Part shown: piece after piece, positions 15,799 through 23,700 of the stretch | Layout: every line of letters begins with the position of its first letter | Position numbering within the stretch: the first letter of the stretch is position 1 | Assembly (NCBI GenBank): GCA_965213735.1 | Contig: CBDCAB010000006.1 | Span: 1,550,001 to 1,614,000 of the forward strand | Reading direction: 5' to 3' | DNA: 64,000 nucleotides | Source of the DNA: CALDTK01 sp965213735 | Lineage (GTDB): Bacteria; Bacteroidota; Bacteroidia; Chitinophagales; Saprospiraceae | Notes under the pieces: generated by a model | Told to the model about the DNA's origin: nothing | The model's input: the letters and a program-made list of their open reading frames with translations, nothing else | The model's database searches: none | Position numbers and translations under genes: made by a program

Positions 15799-16832
15799 AA
15801 ATGCTCCGTTGGCTTTTAGCAGCTTGCATCGTGGCCCAATGTGCTTGCGCCGATCCACCTGATCCAGTTGTTGGGGTGGAGCCTATGGAGGAGTTGGGCG
15901 CGCAGTCGGTGCTCGTGCTAAATGAGGGACTTTTCCGTCGCGGAAACGCAAGCGTGAGTTTGCTCGATGTAGAGGCGGGTGAGGCAAGACTAGACGTCCT
16001 TCAGCTACTAGATGATAGGCAACTCGATGTCCTTCAAAGTGCTATACAGCTCAATGATTCGCTGCTGCTGTTTGTGGTCAACAACACGAACGAACTCCTC
16101 ATCGTCGGTCGCGATGACTTACATGAACGCAGAAGCTTTGCCGCCTTGGGAAGTCCACGTTTTGCTGCAAGCACGAGTGACTCCACGTGCTTGGTGACGG
16201 ACCTTTACGCAGGCCAGTTGCTGGAGCTCAACTTTTATACCGGCGCGAGCAGGACCATCTCTCTTGCTGCACACACAGAAGAACTGGTGGTGGTAGATGA
16301 CCGAGCATATGTTTTAGCCCCAAGTAGCCAATTGTTCTATACCATCGACACACGCAGCCTCAACTTCGAGAACGTCGACACTTTAAGTGCTAAATACAGC
16401 AGCATAGCCAGCTACTCAGCTGAGACCTTTTTGCTGGCTGCAGGCGTGCAGGCTATAGGCGACACGGCTAAGGCTACACTGTACTCATCGGCGCTGCACC
16501 GCGAGCTACACACGATCATCTATAGTCAGGCAGAAGCTAGCCTCTACCCTCGCGTGGTGGTGAAGGGTGATACCAGCTATGTGCTGCAGCGTACGTTAAC
16601 ACGTCTCGTGCGGGCGGACTCCTCTAGCAATGCTAATCTAGTCATGGTCCAACTGCCAATCGATCAGGTGGAGCAGCCGTATGGTCTTGGTGTTGATCCT
16701 GTATCAGGAGCTGTATTTGTTGCTGATGCAGGGAGATTGTTTAGTGGCAATGGTGTGGTACATCGCGTCACTGGCCAACAACTGGAGGTGGAGGTTGGGG
16801 CCTTACCCAATGGCTTTCTCTTCCTCGACTAA
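15795..16832 (+). CDS. BtuG-like beta-propeller corrinoid-binding protein (DUF5074/YncE type)
   Basis: A 345-residue secreted protein, last gene of the riboswitch operon. The signal peptide is followed by a Cys-rich end (AQCACADPP), so it may be a lipoprotein, although the lipobox is imperfect. The remainder reads as seven-bladed propeller repeats: SVLVLNEGLFRRGNASVSLL, later GSPRFAASTSDSTCLVTDLY, and YGLGVDPVSGAVFVADAG. DUF5074 propellers downstream of BtuB include BtuG, which in B. thetaiotaomicron binds B12 on the cell surface with extremely high affinity and hands it to BtuB. The same role is inferred here. Its end overlaps the convergent acetyltransferase gene by four bases. Confidence 0.75.
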   Translation: MKMLRWLLAACIVAQCACADPPDPVVGVEPMEELGAQSVLVLNEGLFRRGNASVSLLDVEAGEARLDVLQLLDDRQLDVLQSAIQLNDSLLLFVVNNTNELLIVGRDDLHERRSFAALGSPRFAASTSDSTCLVTDLYAGQLLELNFYTGASRTISLAAHTEELVVVDDRAYVLAPSSQLFYTIDTRSLNFENVDTLSAKYSSIASYSAETFLLAAGVQAIGDTAKATLYSSALHRELHTIIYSQAEASLYPRVVVKGDTSYVLQRTLTRLVRADSSSNANLVMVQLPIDQVEQPYGLGVDPVSGAVFVADAGRLFSGNGVVHRVTGQQLEVEVGALPNGFLFLD

Positions 16833-17308
16833 ATCTCAGCTTCTGTAGCCGATGGCGAGGGCAGCTCCATGAAGTAGTGCGGGATTCCATCTTCCAGGAA
16901 TTCTTCCCCGTAGGCGCGAAAGCCGAAACGCGCATAGAATCTCAGCAGGTAGCTCTGCGCGTGCAGTTTAATTGGGTAGGCTGGCCAGAGTTGGTGACAG
17001 ACCTGGATGCTTGCTTCCATCAGCTGCACCCCGTAGCCTTGTCGCCTCACCTTAGGGGCTGTGACTACGCGACCAATCGCGCAGGCATCTGCAAAATCTA
17101 TTTTGGGCGGCAGCAGGCGTGCATAGCCAACGAGTTGATCATCCACCAGCTGTTCGAGGTGTAGGCAGTGCTGGTCGAGCCCATCGATATCGTTGTAAAC
17201 ACAATTTTGCTCTACCACAAATACCTCAGCCCGCAGCCTTAGCAGGTCGTACAAACGCGCAGACTCAAGCTCGGTAAATGTGCTGAGGAGAAAGCTTGCC
17301 TGCTCCAT
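16829..17308 (-). CDS. GNAT-family acetyltransferase, ElaA-like
   Basis: A 159-residue GNAT-fold protein. The N-terminal part (LRLRAEVFVVEQNCVYNDID) and GRVVTAPKVRRQGYGVQLM, which is motif A with the acetyl-CoA pyrophosphate loop, match the ElaA group. AQSYLLRFYARFGF and EDGIPHYFME fill the C-terminal half as expected. The acceptor substrate is unknown. It is convergent with the B12 operon and 14 bases downstream of a secreted-protein gene whose stop is at 17323. Confidence 0.85.
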   Translation of the reverse strand: MEQASFLLSTFTELESARLYDLLRLRAEVFVVEQNCVYNDIDGLDQHCLHLEQLVDDQLVGYARLLPPKIDFADACAIGRVVTAPKVRRQGYGVQLMEASIQVCHQLWPAYPIKLHAQSYLLRFYARFGFRAYGEEFLEDGIPHYFMELPSPSATEAEI

Positions 17309-17322
17309 AGCGGGCTAAGGTA

Positions 17323-18111
17323 TCAGCGTCTGGCCATCGCGAGCGGCGCATCATTGGAGCAGCGCATCCAATCAGGCACGGGATCACCGCCTTCACTAAT
17401 CTTTCTGACAAGGCCACCTTCAGCCACTTCGTACTGCCAGTTGTGTGTCTTCTCGCCTTTTTCAGCTAATGATCCAAAGCTGAGGGCAAAGTTGAAGCGC
17501 CACCCGGTGCTGGTGCGCATGGCGGTGATGTCATTGCCGCTGTCCTTGGCCAAGCCCAAATCGATTTCCGAAACCCCTTCGATGTTGTGGAATTCATTGG
17601 CCAGCGAGGCCATGTTGAGTGGCTTTTTCGAGCGTATGGCTATTGCATCGCGGGTATCGTCCCACTGAATATGCTTCTCAATGATGAGATCGTGCTCGTA
17701 TAGCAGGTCATTGAGGGTAATGGAGGTGGTTTCGTGGCGCCCTTCACGCAGCGGCGCAGCCCAGTCAATCGTCTTATCGAACTTGATGAGCATATGATCG
17801 ATCGAAGGATCGGGCCGGGTATGGACGTTGCAGCGGAATACTGCTCTCACACCTTCATCTGCCTTATACATCGCCAGTAGCGCCGTGTACAGGTCGTCCA
17901 TATCGCGCTGAGGGATACGTATAGCTTGAAAGCGTAGGTCTTCGCCATCGTTGAGCCGCAGCGCTAGCCTTGCCGCATCGCGCTTGAGCTTGCGGTCGAG
18001 GTTGCGACTTACATGAACCTCCTCCTGCGCCTGTGCCTGACTGAGGGGAGCACTGAGCAGGAAAAGCACCAGAAGGCCCACGAGGGGAAGTTGGAGGAGT
18101 TGAGACAGCAT
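17323..18111 (-). CDS. Secreted protein of unknown function
   Basis: The 262-residue product has a signal peptide (MLSQLLQLPLVGLLVLFLLS, cleaved after the AQAQA region). I favour ATG 18111 over the in-frame start six codons upstream because it begins the hydrophobic core. The mature part has no recognisable domain: alternating charged helices and strands, for example DLYTALLAMYKADEGVRAVF and TSITLNDLLYEHDLIIEKHI, with only two Cys. It lies 27 bases downstream of dgkA on the same strand. A periplasmic location is inferred. Confidence 0.65.
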   Translation of the reverse strand: MLSQLLQLPLVGLLVLFLLSAPLSQAQAQEEVHVSRNLDRKLKRDAARLALRLNDGEDLRFQAIRIPQRDMDDLYTALLAMYKADEGVRAVFRCNVHTRPDPSIDHMLIKFDKTIDWAAPLREGRHETTSITLNDLLYEHDLIIEKHIQWDDTRDAIAIRSKKPLNMASLANEFHNIEGVSEIDLGLAKDSGNDITAMRTSTGWRFNFALSFGSLAEKGEKTHNWQYEVAEGGLVRKISEGGDPVPDWMRCSNDAPLAMARR

Positions 18112-18138
18112 ACAGGCTTGCCACGACAAGAATCGGGC

Positions 18139-18555
18139 CTACTCTACCCCAACAATGGTACGTGTAAGGTGAGGCCAAAAAACAAGCACACCCACCACTG
18201 CCGCACTAGCAGCTGCAAGCAGTACCGCGCCAGCCGCAATATCTTTGACCACACCTGCTGGCCGTGCCCACTCGGGGTGCACGAGATCGACCAGTACTTC
18301 TACCGCAGTATTGAGTGCTTCTGCCAGCCATACCATGCCGATGGCAAGTACAATCGCTATCCATTCTATTCTGGTCAAGCCAAAACACGCTCCGGCAATC
18401 GTGACGACTAGCGTGGCGAGCAAGTGAAACTTAGCGTGCAGTTGGGTGCTGATCAGCCAGCTAACACCGGTGAGCGCATAGCCGAAACTTCGGGTCCTAG
18501 AGCGCAGCCAGGCTCGGGTTCTTGATTCTGTTGTGGAAGGTGGCACTGTTGCCAA
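18139..18555 (-). CDS. dgkA: Diacylglycerol/undecaprenol kinase family membrane protein
   Basis: A ~138-residue integral membrane lipid kinase of the DgkA/UndPK family, which phosphorylates diacylglycerol or undecaprenol with ATP in the inner membrane. Seen: three hydrophobic helices and the diagnostic WLAEALNTAVEVLVDLV with the catalytic Glu and Asn, followed by VVKDIAAGAVLLAA. No ATG is available; TTG 18555 or GTG 18546 is the likely start, overlapping the end of the upstream EEP-fold gene by about 50-59 bases, so translation is probably coupled. In Gram-positives the homologues act on undecaprenol; the substrate here is not known. Confidence 0.88.
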   Translation of the reverse strand: MATVPPSTTESRTRAWLRSRTRSFGYALTGVSWLISTQLHAKFHLLATLVVTIAGACFGLTRIEWIAIVLAIGMVWLAEALNTAVEVLVDLVHPEWARPAGVVKDIAAGAVLLAAASAAVVGVLVFWPHLTRTIVGVE

Positions 18556-19486
18556 GGTAGCCGTCTGCGCTTCTTAAGGTGGTGTATTGCACGCACTGAA
18601 GCTGCTTAGTGAAGAAGATATGCTCTACCGGCACCTCAAACAGCTGCGGTGCGCCCTGGACAAAGGTGCTCTGCATGCTCCGGCGACTATCCTGCACCTT
18701 GGCTAGAGCTTGAAAATCCGAGATTTCGCTACTCCAAGGCACACTGTTAAAATCACCTAATACCACTGTCGGTTCTGAAAATGTCTCGACGTAACCTGCC
18801 ACCCGTTCGAGTTGACTGCGCAGCCGGGAGAAGGCGGAGGAGTTAATTGGGGGTAAGGTTTGCACCACGAACAGCCGCATATCAGCAGCAGTGCTACGAC
18901 CGGGGAGGCAGGCGTTGAGGTGCACAACATTATTAATGTGTACAGAGTCAAGTGAGCCCAGGGGTTGTTTGCTAAATAGACCAATGCCTTGCAGCCCAAT
19001 ATCCTCGTACACATATTGGTAGGGATAAGCTTCTGCCAAACTCGTCGCCAAGTAGAGATTCCAATCGGGCGTCAGGCCAGAAATAGTAAGCACATCAGCC
19101 TTAGAAGCTGCTACTGCATCTAAGCCGTAGGGGGCTTCGAGCGCAAGGTTGGCAGTAGAAAATTGGGCGACTTCAAGACGCTGCGCCGCTTGCTCAACAG
19201 CTAAACCCTCAGAAGCCTGCGGGGTGAGGTCGTTGGTACTCGAGCGCAGGACCAGTGCTAGTGCAGCCGCACCGAGAAAGGATGCTACCATCACCTGCTG
19301 CAGGCGCAGGCTCATCGCTATGACGCCAAAGGCTACTAAACTAAGTGTAAAGTGGGGGGCGTGATTGGCCAACCAACGCGCAGCAGGCAAATCCAAAGGA
19401 GCTACGCTCGCCACCACTAGCAACGCAACGAGCACAGCACCTGCGGTCTGTATGTGTTTGTTGTGTGCGGGGGTAGTTTCTGCCAT
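18497..19486 (-). CDS. Membrane-anchored endonuclease/exonuclease/phosphatase-fold protein, probably inactive
   Basis: A 329-residue protein with three N-terminal membrane helices (~15-95) and an EEP-fold domain (~110-329). VVLGDFNSVPWSS matches the conserved GDFN strand. However, the Gln-Glu that holds the catalytic metal reads LTISGL (in KADVLTISGLTPDW). The I-D-H position reads VEH (VPVEHIFFTKQ), and the terminal S-D-H, with its catalytic His, is absent (YLGNSATFHNRI). The sequence therefore looks like a pseudoenzyme. I chose ATG 19486 because a TAAATTTG element lies 27 bases upstream, leaving the 19504 start only just within the transcript. It overlaps dgkA. Confidence 0.7.
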   Translation of the reverse strand: MAETTPAHNKHIQTAGAVLVALLVVASVAPLDLPAARWLANHAPHFTLSLVAFGVIAMSLRLQQVMVASFLGAAALALVLRSSTNDLTPQASEGLAVEQAAQRLEVAQFSTANLALEAPYGLDAVAASKADVLTISGLTPDWNLYLATSLAEAYPYQYVYEDIGLQGIGLFSKQPLGSLDSVHINNVVHLNACLPGRSTAADMRLFVVQTLPPINSSAFSRLRSQLERVAGYVETFSEPTVVLGDFNSVPWSSEISDFQALAKVQDSRRSMQSTFVQGAPQLFEVPVEHIFFTKQLQCVQYTTLRSADGYLGNSATFHNRIKNPSLAAL

Positions 19487-19513
19487 CTGAATGCCTTTCA
19501 CCACGACTTAGCG

Positions 19514-19521
19514 CAAATTTA
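19514..19521 (-). promoter_or_regulatory. -7 promoter element (TAAATTTG) of the EEP-dgkA operon
   Basis: Perfect TAnnTTTG on the minus strand, 27 bases from the ATG at 19486. It probably drives the EEP-fold gene, dgkA and the downstream secreted protein. Confidence 0.45.
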
Positions 19522-19603
19522 CACACTCCAACTGCTCAACGACGTCGTGGTGTGTCTCCTGTAGCTGATTACACATTAGGTGTAGTTCTGGGTTGAATTG
19601 CGG

Positions 19604-21013
19604 TTAGCCCTGGCTTTCGAGTTGACCCACCATTGCTTCCGGACGCACCCATTCATCGAACTGTGCGGCGCTAAGCAAACCAAGTTCGACACCAGCCGCT
19701 TTGAGCGTAGTGCCCTCTTTGTGGGCCTTCTTCGCAATTTTAGCAGCGTTGTCGTACCCGATCTTGGTGTTCAACGCTGTAACTAACATCAAAGAATTAT
19801 TGAGATGTTCGGTGATGCGCTCATAATTAGGTGCTAATCCTCGGATGCAGTGCTCTTCAAAACTCGCAGCAGCATCCCCGATGAGCCTCGCACTGTGCAA
19901 GAAGTTGTACGCCATCATCGGCTTGAACACATTGAGCTCGAAGTGACCGGTAGCGCCACCAATATTAATAGCCACATCATTGCCGAGTACCTGTGCAGCT
20001 ACCATTGTAATGGCTTCCGACTGGGTGGGATTGACTTTGCCCGGCATGATGCTCGAGCCAGGTTCGTTGGCTGGAATGATGAGTTCGCCTATACCAGATC
20101 GAGGACCGGAAGCCAGCATCCTGATGTCGTTGCCGATTTTCATTAGGCTCACCGCGACAGTCTTGAGTGCGCCGTGTGTCTCGACAATAGCATCGTGAGC
20201 TGCAAGAGCTTCAAATTTATTGGCGGCCGTGACGAAAGGATGCCCAGTGAGTTCGGCTATTTGGGCTGCAACATGTTCGGCATAACCCTCCGGTGTGTTG
20301 AGGCCAGTGCCCACCGCAGTGCCACCTAGTGCGAGTTCGGCCAAATGCGCAAGTGTGTTCTCAATGGCTCGAATACCATGATCGAGCTGACTCACGTAGC
20401 CACTCAGCTCCTGCCCAACAGTCACTGGTGTAGCATCCATGAAATGCGTGCGGCCAATCTTGACCACATCCATATAGGCTGCTGACTTTTCTGCTAGCCT
20501 ATCGCGCAGTTGGTGCAAACCTGGCAAAGTGATATTGATCACCATATCGTAGGCTGCGATGTGCATAGCCGTGGGAAAGGTGTCGTTTGAACTCTGTGAT
20601 TTATTGACGTCATCGTTGGGATGAAGCACTTTGTCCGCATCAGCGAGTGCCCCACCGTGCAGTACGTGGGCGCGATTGGCGATGACTTCGTTCACGTTCA
20701 TGTTGCTCTGCGTGCCCGAGCCAGTCTGCCAGATGACGAGCGGAAATTCATCGTCGAGTTTACCGGCGGTGATTTCATCAGCTACACGACCGATTAGCTC
20801 TGCTTTTTCAGCATCGAGTACGCCGAGGGCATGATTTGTTTTGGCGGCAGCTTTCTTAAGAATTGCAAAGGCACGCACCAGCTCGATTGGCATGCGCTGA
20901 CGCTCGCCACCGATGCGAAAATTCTCAGTTGAACGCTGGGTTTGAGCACCCCAATACGCTTCGACAGGCACTTCAATGGTACCGATGCTGTCTTTGTCGG
21001 TGCGGGTTTTCAT
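19604..21013 (-). CDS. fumC: Fumarate hydratase, class II
   Basis: A 469-residue TCA-cycle enzyme interconverting fumarate and malate. The fumarase/aspartase signature GSSIMPGKVNPTQSEAI is present, as are SSNDTFPTAMHIAAYD, GRTHFMDATPVTVGQE and TAVGTGLNTP. It is class II (oxygen-stable, no iron-sulfur cluster) by length and motifs. I chose ATG 21013 (KTRTDKDSIGTIEVP begins the conserved part); the open frame continues 37 codons upstream without homology. It is divergent from sodA across 122 bases. Fumarase and superoxide dismutase side by side suit an aerobic lifestyle. Confidence 0.96.
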   Translation of the reverse strand: MKTRTDKDSIGTIEVPVEAYWGAQTQRSTENFRIGGERQRMPIELVRAFAILKKAAAKTNHALGVLDAEKAELIGRVADEITAGKLDDEFPLVIWQTGSGTQSNMNVNEVIANRAHVLHGGALADADKVLHPNDDVNKSQSSNDTFPTAMHIAAYDMVINITLPGLHQLRDRLAEKSAAYMDVVKIGRTHFMDATPVTVGQELSGYVSQLDHGIRAIENTLAHLAELALGGTAVGTGLNTPEGYAEHVAAQIAELTGHPFVTAANKFEALAAHDAIVETHGALKTVAVSLMKIGNDIRMLASGPRSGIGELIIPANEPGSSIMPGKVNPTQSEAITMVAAQVLGNDVAINIGGATGHFELNVFKPMMAYNFLHSARLIGDAAASFEEHCIRGLAPNYERITEHLNNSLMLVTALNTKIGYDNAAKIAKKAHKEGTTLKAAGVELGLLSAAQFDEWVRPEAMVGQLESQG

Positions 21014-21135
21014 AGCGGGAACTTGTGCGTGTTCAAATTTGGCCGCGAATCTACTCTCTACACGCCAGCCAGCCCGCCTGTAGGTCAACATAAGATCAGA
21101 CTCGGTGGTTAGTCTAAAAAACACCTCCTACCCCT

Positions 21136-21747
21136 ATGGCTTACCAACTTCCACCTCTTCCCTACGCTAAAGATGCACTCGAACCGCACATCGATGCGAG
21201 GACGATGGAAATTCACCACGACAAGCACCATGCAGGCTACACTGCCAAACTAAATGCCGCTCTAGAAGGAACGCAATGGGCCAGCAAACCCATTGAAGAA
21301 GTACTAGCTAATCTCAACCAAATCCCAGAAGACAAGCGGACTGCGGTGCGCAACAATGGCGGTGGATACCTCAACCACTCCATCTTTTGGAAAACGATGA
21401 GCCCCAGTGGTGGAGGCCAACCCACCGGCGAGCTAGCTGATGATATTTATCGCGTGTTCGGCAGCTTTGATAAATTCAAAGAGAAGTTTGCGCAAGCAGC
21501 CGCCACACAATTCGGCAGTGGCTGGGCGTGGCTCGGCTACAGCAAAGATGCTGGCCTGCACATCCACGGCATGCCTAATCAAGATGCCCCCGCTATGCAT
21601 GGCCATGTGGGGCTACTCGGCATCGATGTGTGGGAGCATGCCTACTACCTCAACTATCAAAATCGCCGCACCGACTATATCGATGCTTGGTGGAATGTGG
21701 TCAACTGGGAAGAAGTCGCCAAGCGATACACGGCAGCTAAGAAATAA
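21136..21747 (+). CDS. sodA: Superoxide dismutase, Fe/Mn family
   Basis: A 203-residue cytoplasmic enzyme that dismutates superoxide. Metal ligands are visible: His27 in MEIHHDKHHAGY, His in GGYLNHSIFW, and Asp/His in LLGIDVWEHAYYLNYQNRR. The PNQDAPAM segment supplies the active-site Gln from the C-terminal domain, the arrangement usual for Mn enzymes, so manganese or cambialistic use is likely (inference). Length is normal. It ends at a strong hairpin shared with the convergent recQ gene. Confidence 0.96.
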   Translation: MAYQLPPLPYAKDALEPHIDARTMEIHHDKHHAGYTAKLNAALEGTQWASKPIEEVLANLNQIPEDKRTAVRNNGGGYLNHSIFWKTMSPSGGGQPTGELADDIYRVFGSFDKFKEKFAQAAATQFGSGWAWLGYSKDAGLHIHGMPNQDAPAMHGHVGLLGIDVWEHAYYLNYQNRRTDYIDAWWNVVNWEEVAKRYTAAKK

Positions 21748-21772
21748 GCGTCACCCTAAAAAAGTATTTTCT

Positions 21773-21815
21773 CGGGCTAGCCCCTTGCCACCTGCGCACT
21801 GGGGCTAGCCGTTTT
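21773..21815. terminator. Bidirectional terminator between sodA and recQ
   Basis: A 10-bp perfect stem, GGCTAGCCCC / GGGGCTAGCC, with a 16-base loop. The plus strand continues GTTTTC; on the minus strand the hairpin is followed by an A/T-rich stretch ending in T6. The recQ stop codon (21805-21807) lies inside one arm of the stem. Confidence 0.7.
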
Positions 21816-23631
21816 CATAGATAAAGTCTCGGATTTCTTTGAGAAATACGTCACCATACTCCTGCAACTTGTAATCCCCCACTCCGCTGATGAGCTTCAT
21901 GCCACCTGTATCGGTGGGTTGTAGGATGCTCATTTCCTCGAGGGTGGTGTCGTTGAAAATGAGGTAGGGCGGCTTGCCCCGCTCCCGGGCTAGTTTGAGT
22001 CGCAGCTTGCGCAGCCTTTGAAAGAGATCCTGACCTTTTCCGCTGAGCTTGTTGCGCGTGAGGGCTGGTTTTTGCGCAGCCTCCCGGCGCTCCGTCTGTA
22101 CCTCTCGCTTTACGAGTTCGACGGTGCGGGTACCGAAGAGGACTTCTTCTGCTGCAGGTGTGAGTTTGAGCACATTGCGCCTGTCGTGGGCCACTTCGAG
22201 TAAACCTTGATGGATGAGTTGCTCGATGTAGTAGTGCCAATCGCGGGTAGCAATATCGCGACCTGCACCGAATGTCTTTACATTACTGTAGCCCATCAAG
22301 GTGATCTCGCCACCGGTGTTGCCACGCAGAATATTAACCAGTGTGGGTTGCGACACCCGCTGATCGGTGCGCGCTACGCCACTGAGGGCCACCTGCGCAA
22401 GGCGTGTACCGTCAAAGGGAGTGGGTGGGTTGCGGCAGATGTCGCAGTGACCGCAGTTGTCGCGGTAGTCATCGCCAAAGTAGGTAAGGAGTAGCCGTCT
22501 GCGACAGTGTACCGATGTAGCATATTGGTACATTCGATCGAGCTTATCGAGCTGAAGGGCAGCTGTTTTGGGGCTGCCATCTTGGATCATGTCGGCTAGC
22601 AGTTGGCGGTCGTTCCAGCTGTAAAACAACAGTGTATCGCTTGCGCCGCCATCTCTTCCGGCACGACCGATTTCTTGGTAGAAGCCTTCCAAGTTTTTCG
22701 GCAGGTTGTAATGAATTACCCAACGCACATTACTCTTATCGATGCCCATGCCAAAGGCTATGGTAGCACATACGATGGGTAGTTCATCCCTGACAAATCG
22801 CTCCTGCACACTCGATCTCACCCGCTCGTGCAGGCCAGCGTGGTAGGGCTCGGCATAGATGCCTTTGCCTTTCAAGCGATCAGCGAGCATTTCGGTACTC
22901 TTGCGACTCAAGCAGTAGACGATGCCGCTTTGTTCGGGCCTGCGCTTTATCCAGTTGACGATCTGCGTGATTCGATCTTTACCAGGTCTTACCTCTAGGT
23001 TGAGATTGGGTCGATCAAAGCTGGCTACGAAGATTTGCGGCTTCACCAGCTCGAGCTGCGCTACGATATCACGTCGGGTTACTTTATCGGCCGTAGCTGT
23101 GAGTGCGACAATGGGTGCGTCGGGAAAGGCTTTACGGACGAGTTTTAGCTTGGTATATTCGGGACGAAAGTCATGGCCCCAGGCGGATATGCAATGCGCC
23201 TCATCAATGGCGATGAGGTTGATTTTTGCCCGTGAGAGAAGCCGCATGGTATCTCCAGCGAGAAGGCGTTCGGGGCTAACGTAGAGCAGTTTCAAGCCGC
23301 CATTAGCGAGTTCATCCTCTACCTGTCGCTGCTCCAGCCCGGAGAGACTCGAATTGAGAAACGCTGCACGCACGCCGTTTTGCCGCAAGGCCTCAACCTG
23401 ATCTTTCATCAAACTGATAAGTGGACTCACCACCAGTGCGGTGCCTCGCATCAGCAGCGCCGGCACCTGAAAACACATGGATTTACCCCCGCCAGTAGGC
23501 ATCAGTACTACGGTATCGCGCCCACTGAGGATGCTCTCAATGATCTCCGCCTGCATCGGGCGAAACGTCGCATAACCAAAATAATGCTGCAGTACCTCCT
23601 GGGCACCCGATAGTGTTGCTGTCGTACTCAC
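21805..23631 (-). CDS. recQ: ATP-dependent DNA helicase RecQ
   Basis: A 608-residue 3'-5' helicase for recombination and replication repair. Helicase motifs: FRPMQAEIIESILSGRD (motif 0), VVLMPTGGGKSMCFQ (I), LIAIDEAHCISAWGHDFRPE (II plus aromatic loop) and FYQEIGRAGRDG (VI). The RQC zinc site has the Cys set in CRRRLLLTYFGDDYRDNCGH plus CDIC. An HRDC domain follows at ~520-600 (LFQRLRKLRLKLARERGKPP). Full length for a RecQ with one HRDC domain. The stop codon sits within the terminator stem shared with sodA. Confidence 0.97.
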   Translation of the reverse strand: MSTTATLSGAQEVLQHYFGYATFRPMQAEIIESILSGRDTVVLMPTGGGKSMCFQVPALLMRGTALVVSPLISLMKDQVEALRQNGVRAAFLNSSLSGLEQRQVEDELANGGLKLLYVSPERLLAGDTMRLLSRAKINLIAIDEAHCISAWGHDFRPEYTKLKLVRKAFPDAPIVALTATADKVTRRDIVAQLELVKPQIFVASFDRPNLNLEVRPGKDRITQIVNWIKRRPEQSGIVYCLSRKSTEMLADRLKGKGIYAEPYHAGLHERVRSSVQERFVRDELPIVCATIAFGMGIDKSNVRWVIHYNLPKNLEGFYQEIGRAGRDGGASDTLLFYSWNDRQLLADMIQDGSPKTAALQLDKLDRMYQYATSVHCRRRLLLTYFGDDYRDNCGHCDICRNPPTPFDGTRLAQVALSGVARTDQRVSQPTLVNILRGNTGGEITLMGYSNVKTFGAGRDIATRDWHYYIEQLIHQGLLEVAHDRRNVLKLTPAAEEVLFGTRTVELVKREVQTERREAAQKPALTRNKLSGKGQDLFQRLRKLRLKLARERGKPPYLIFNDTTLEEMSILQPTDTGGMKLISGVGDYKLQEYGDVFLKEIRDFIYENG

Positions 23632-23700
23632 CTGATTCCCTGTTGGTTTGGAGGGATGAATCCACTCATCCTCCTCAGGTGGGTAAAGTAGTGCGTGGCA

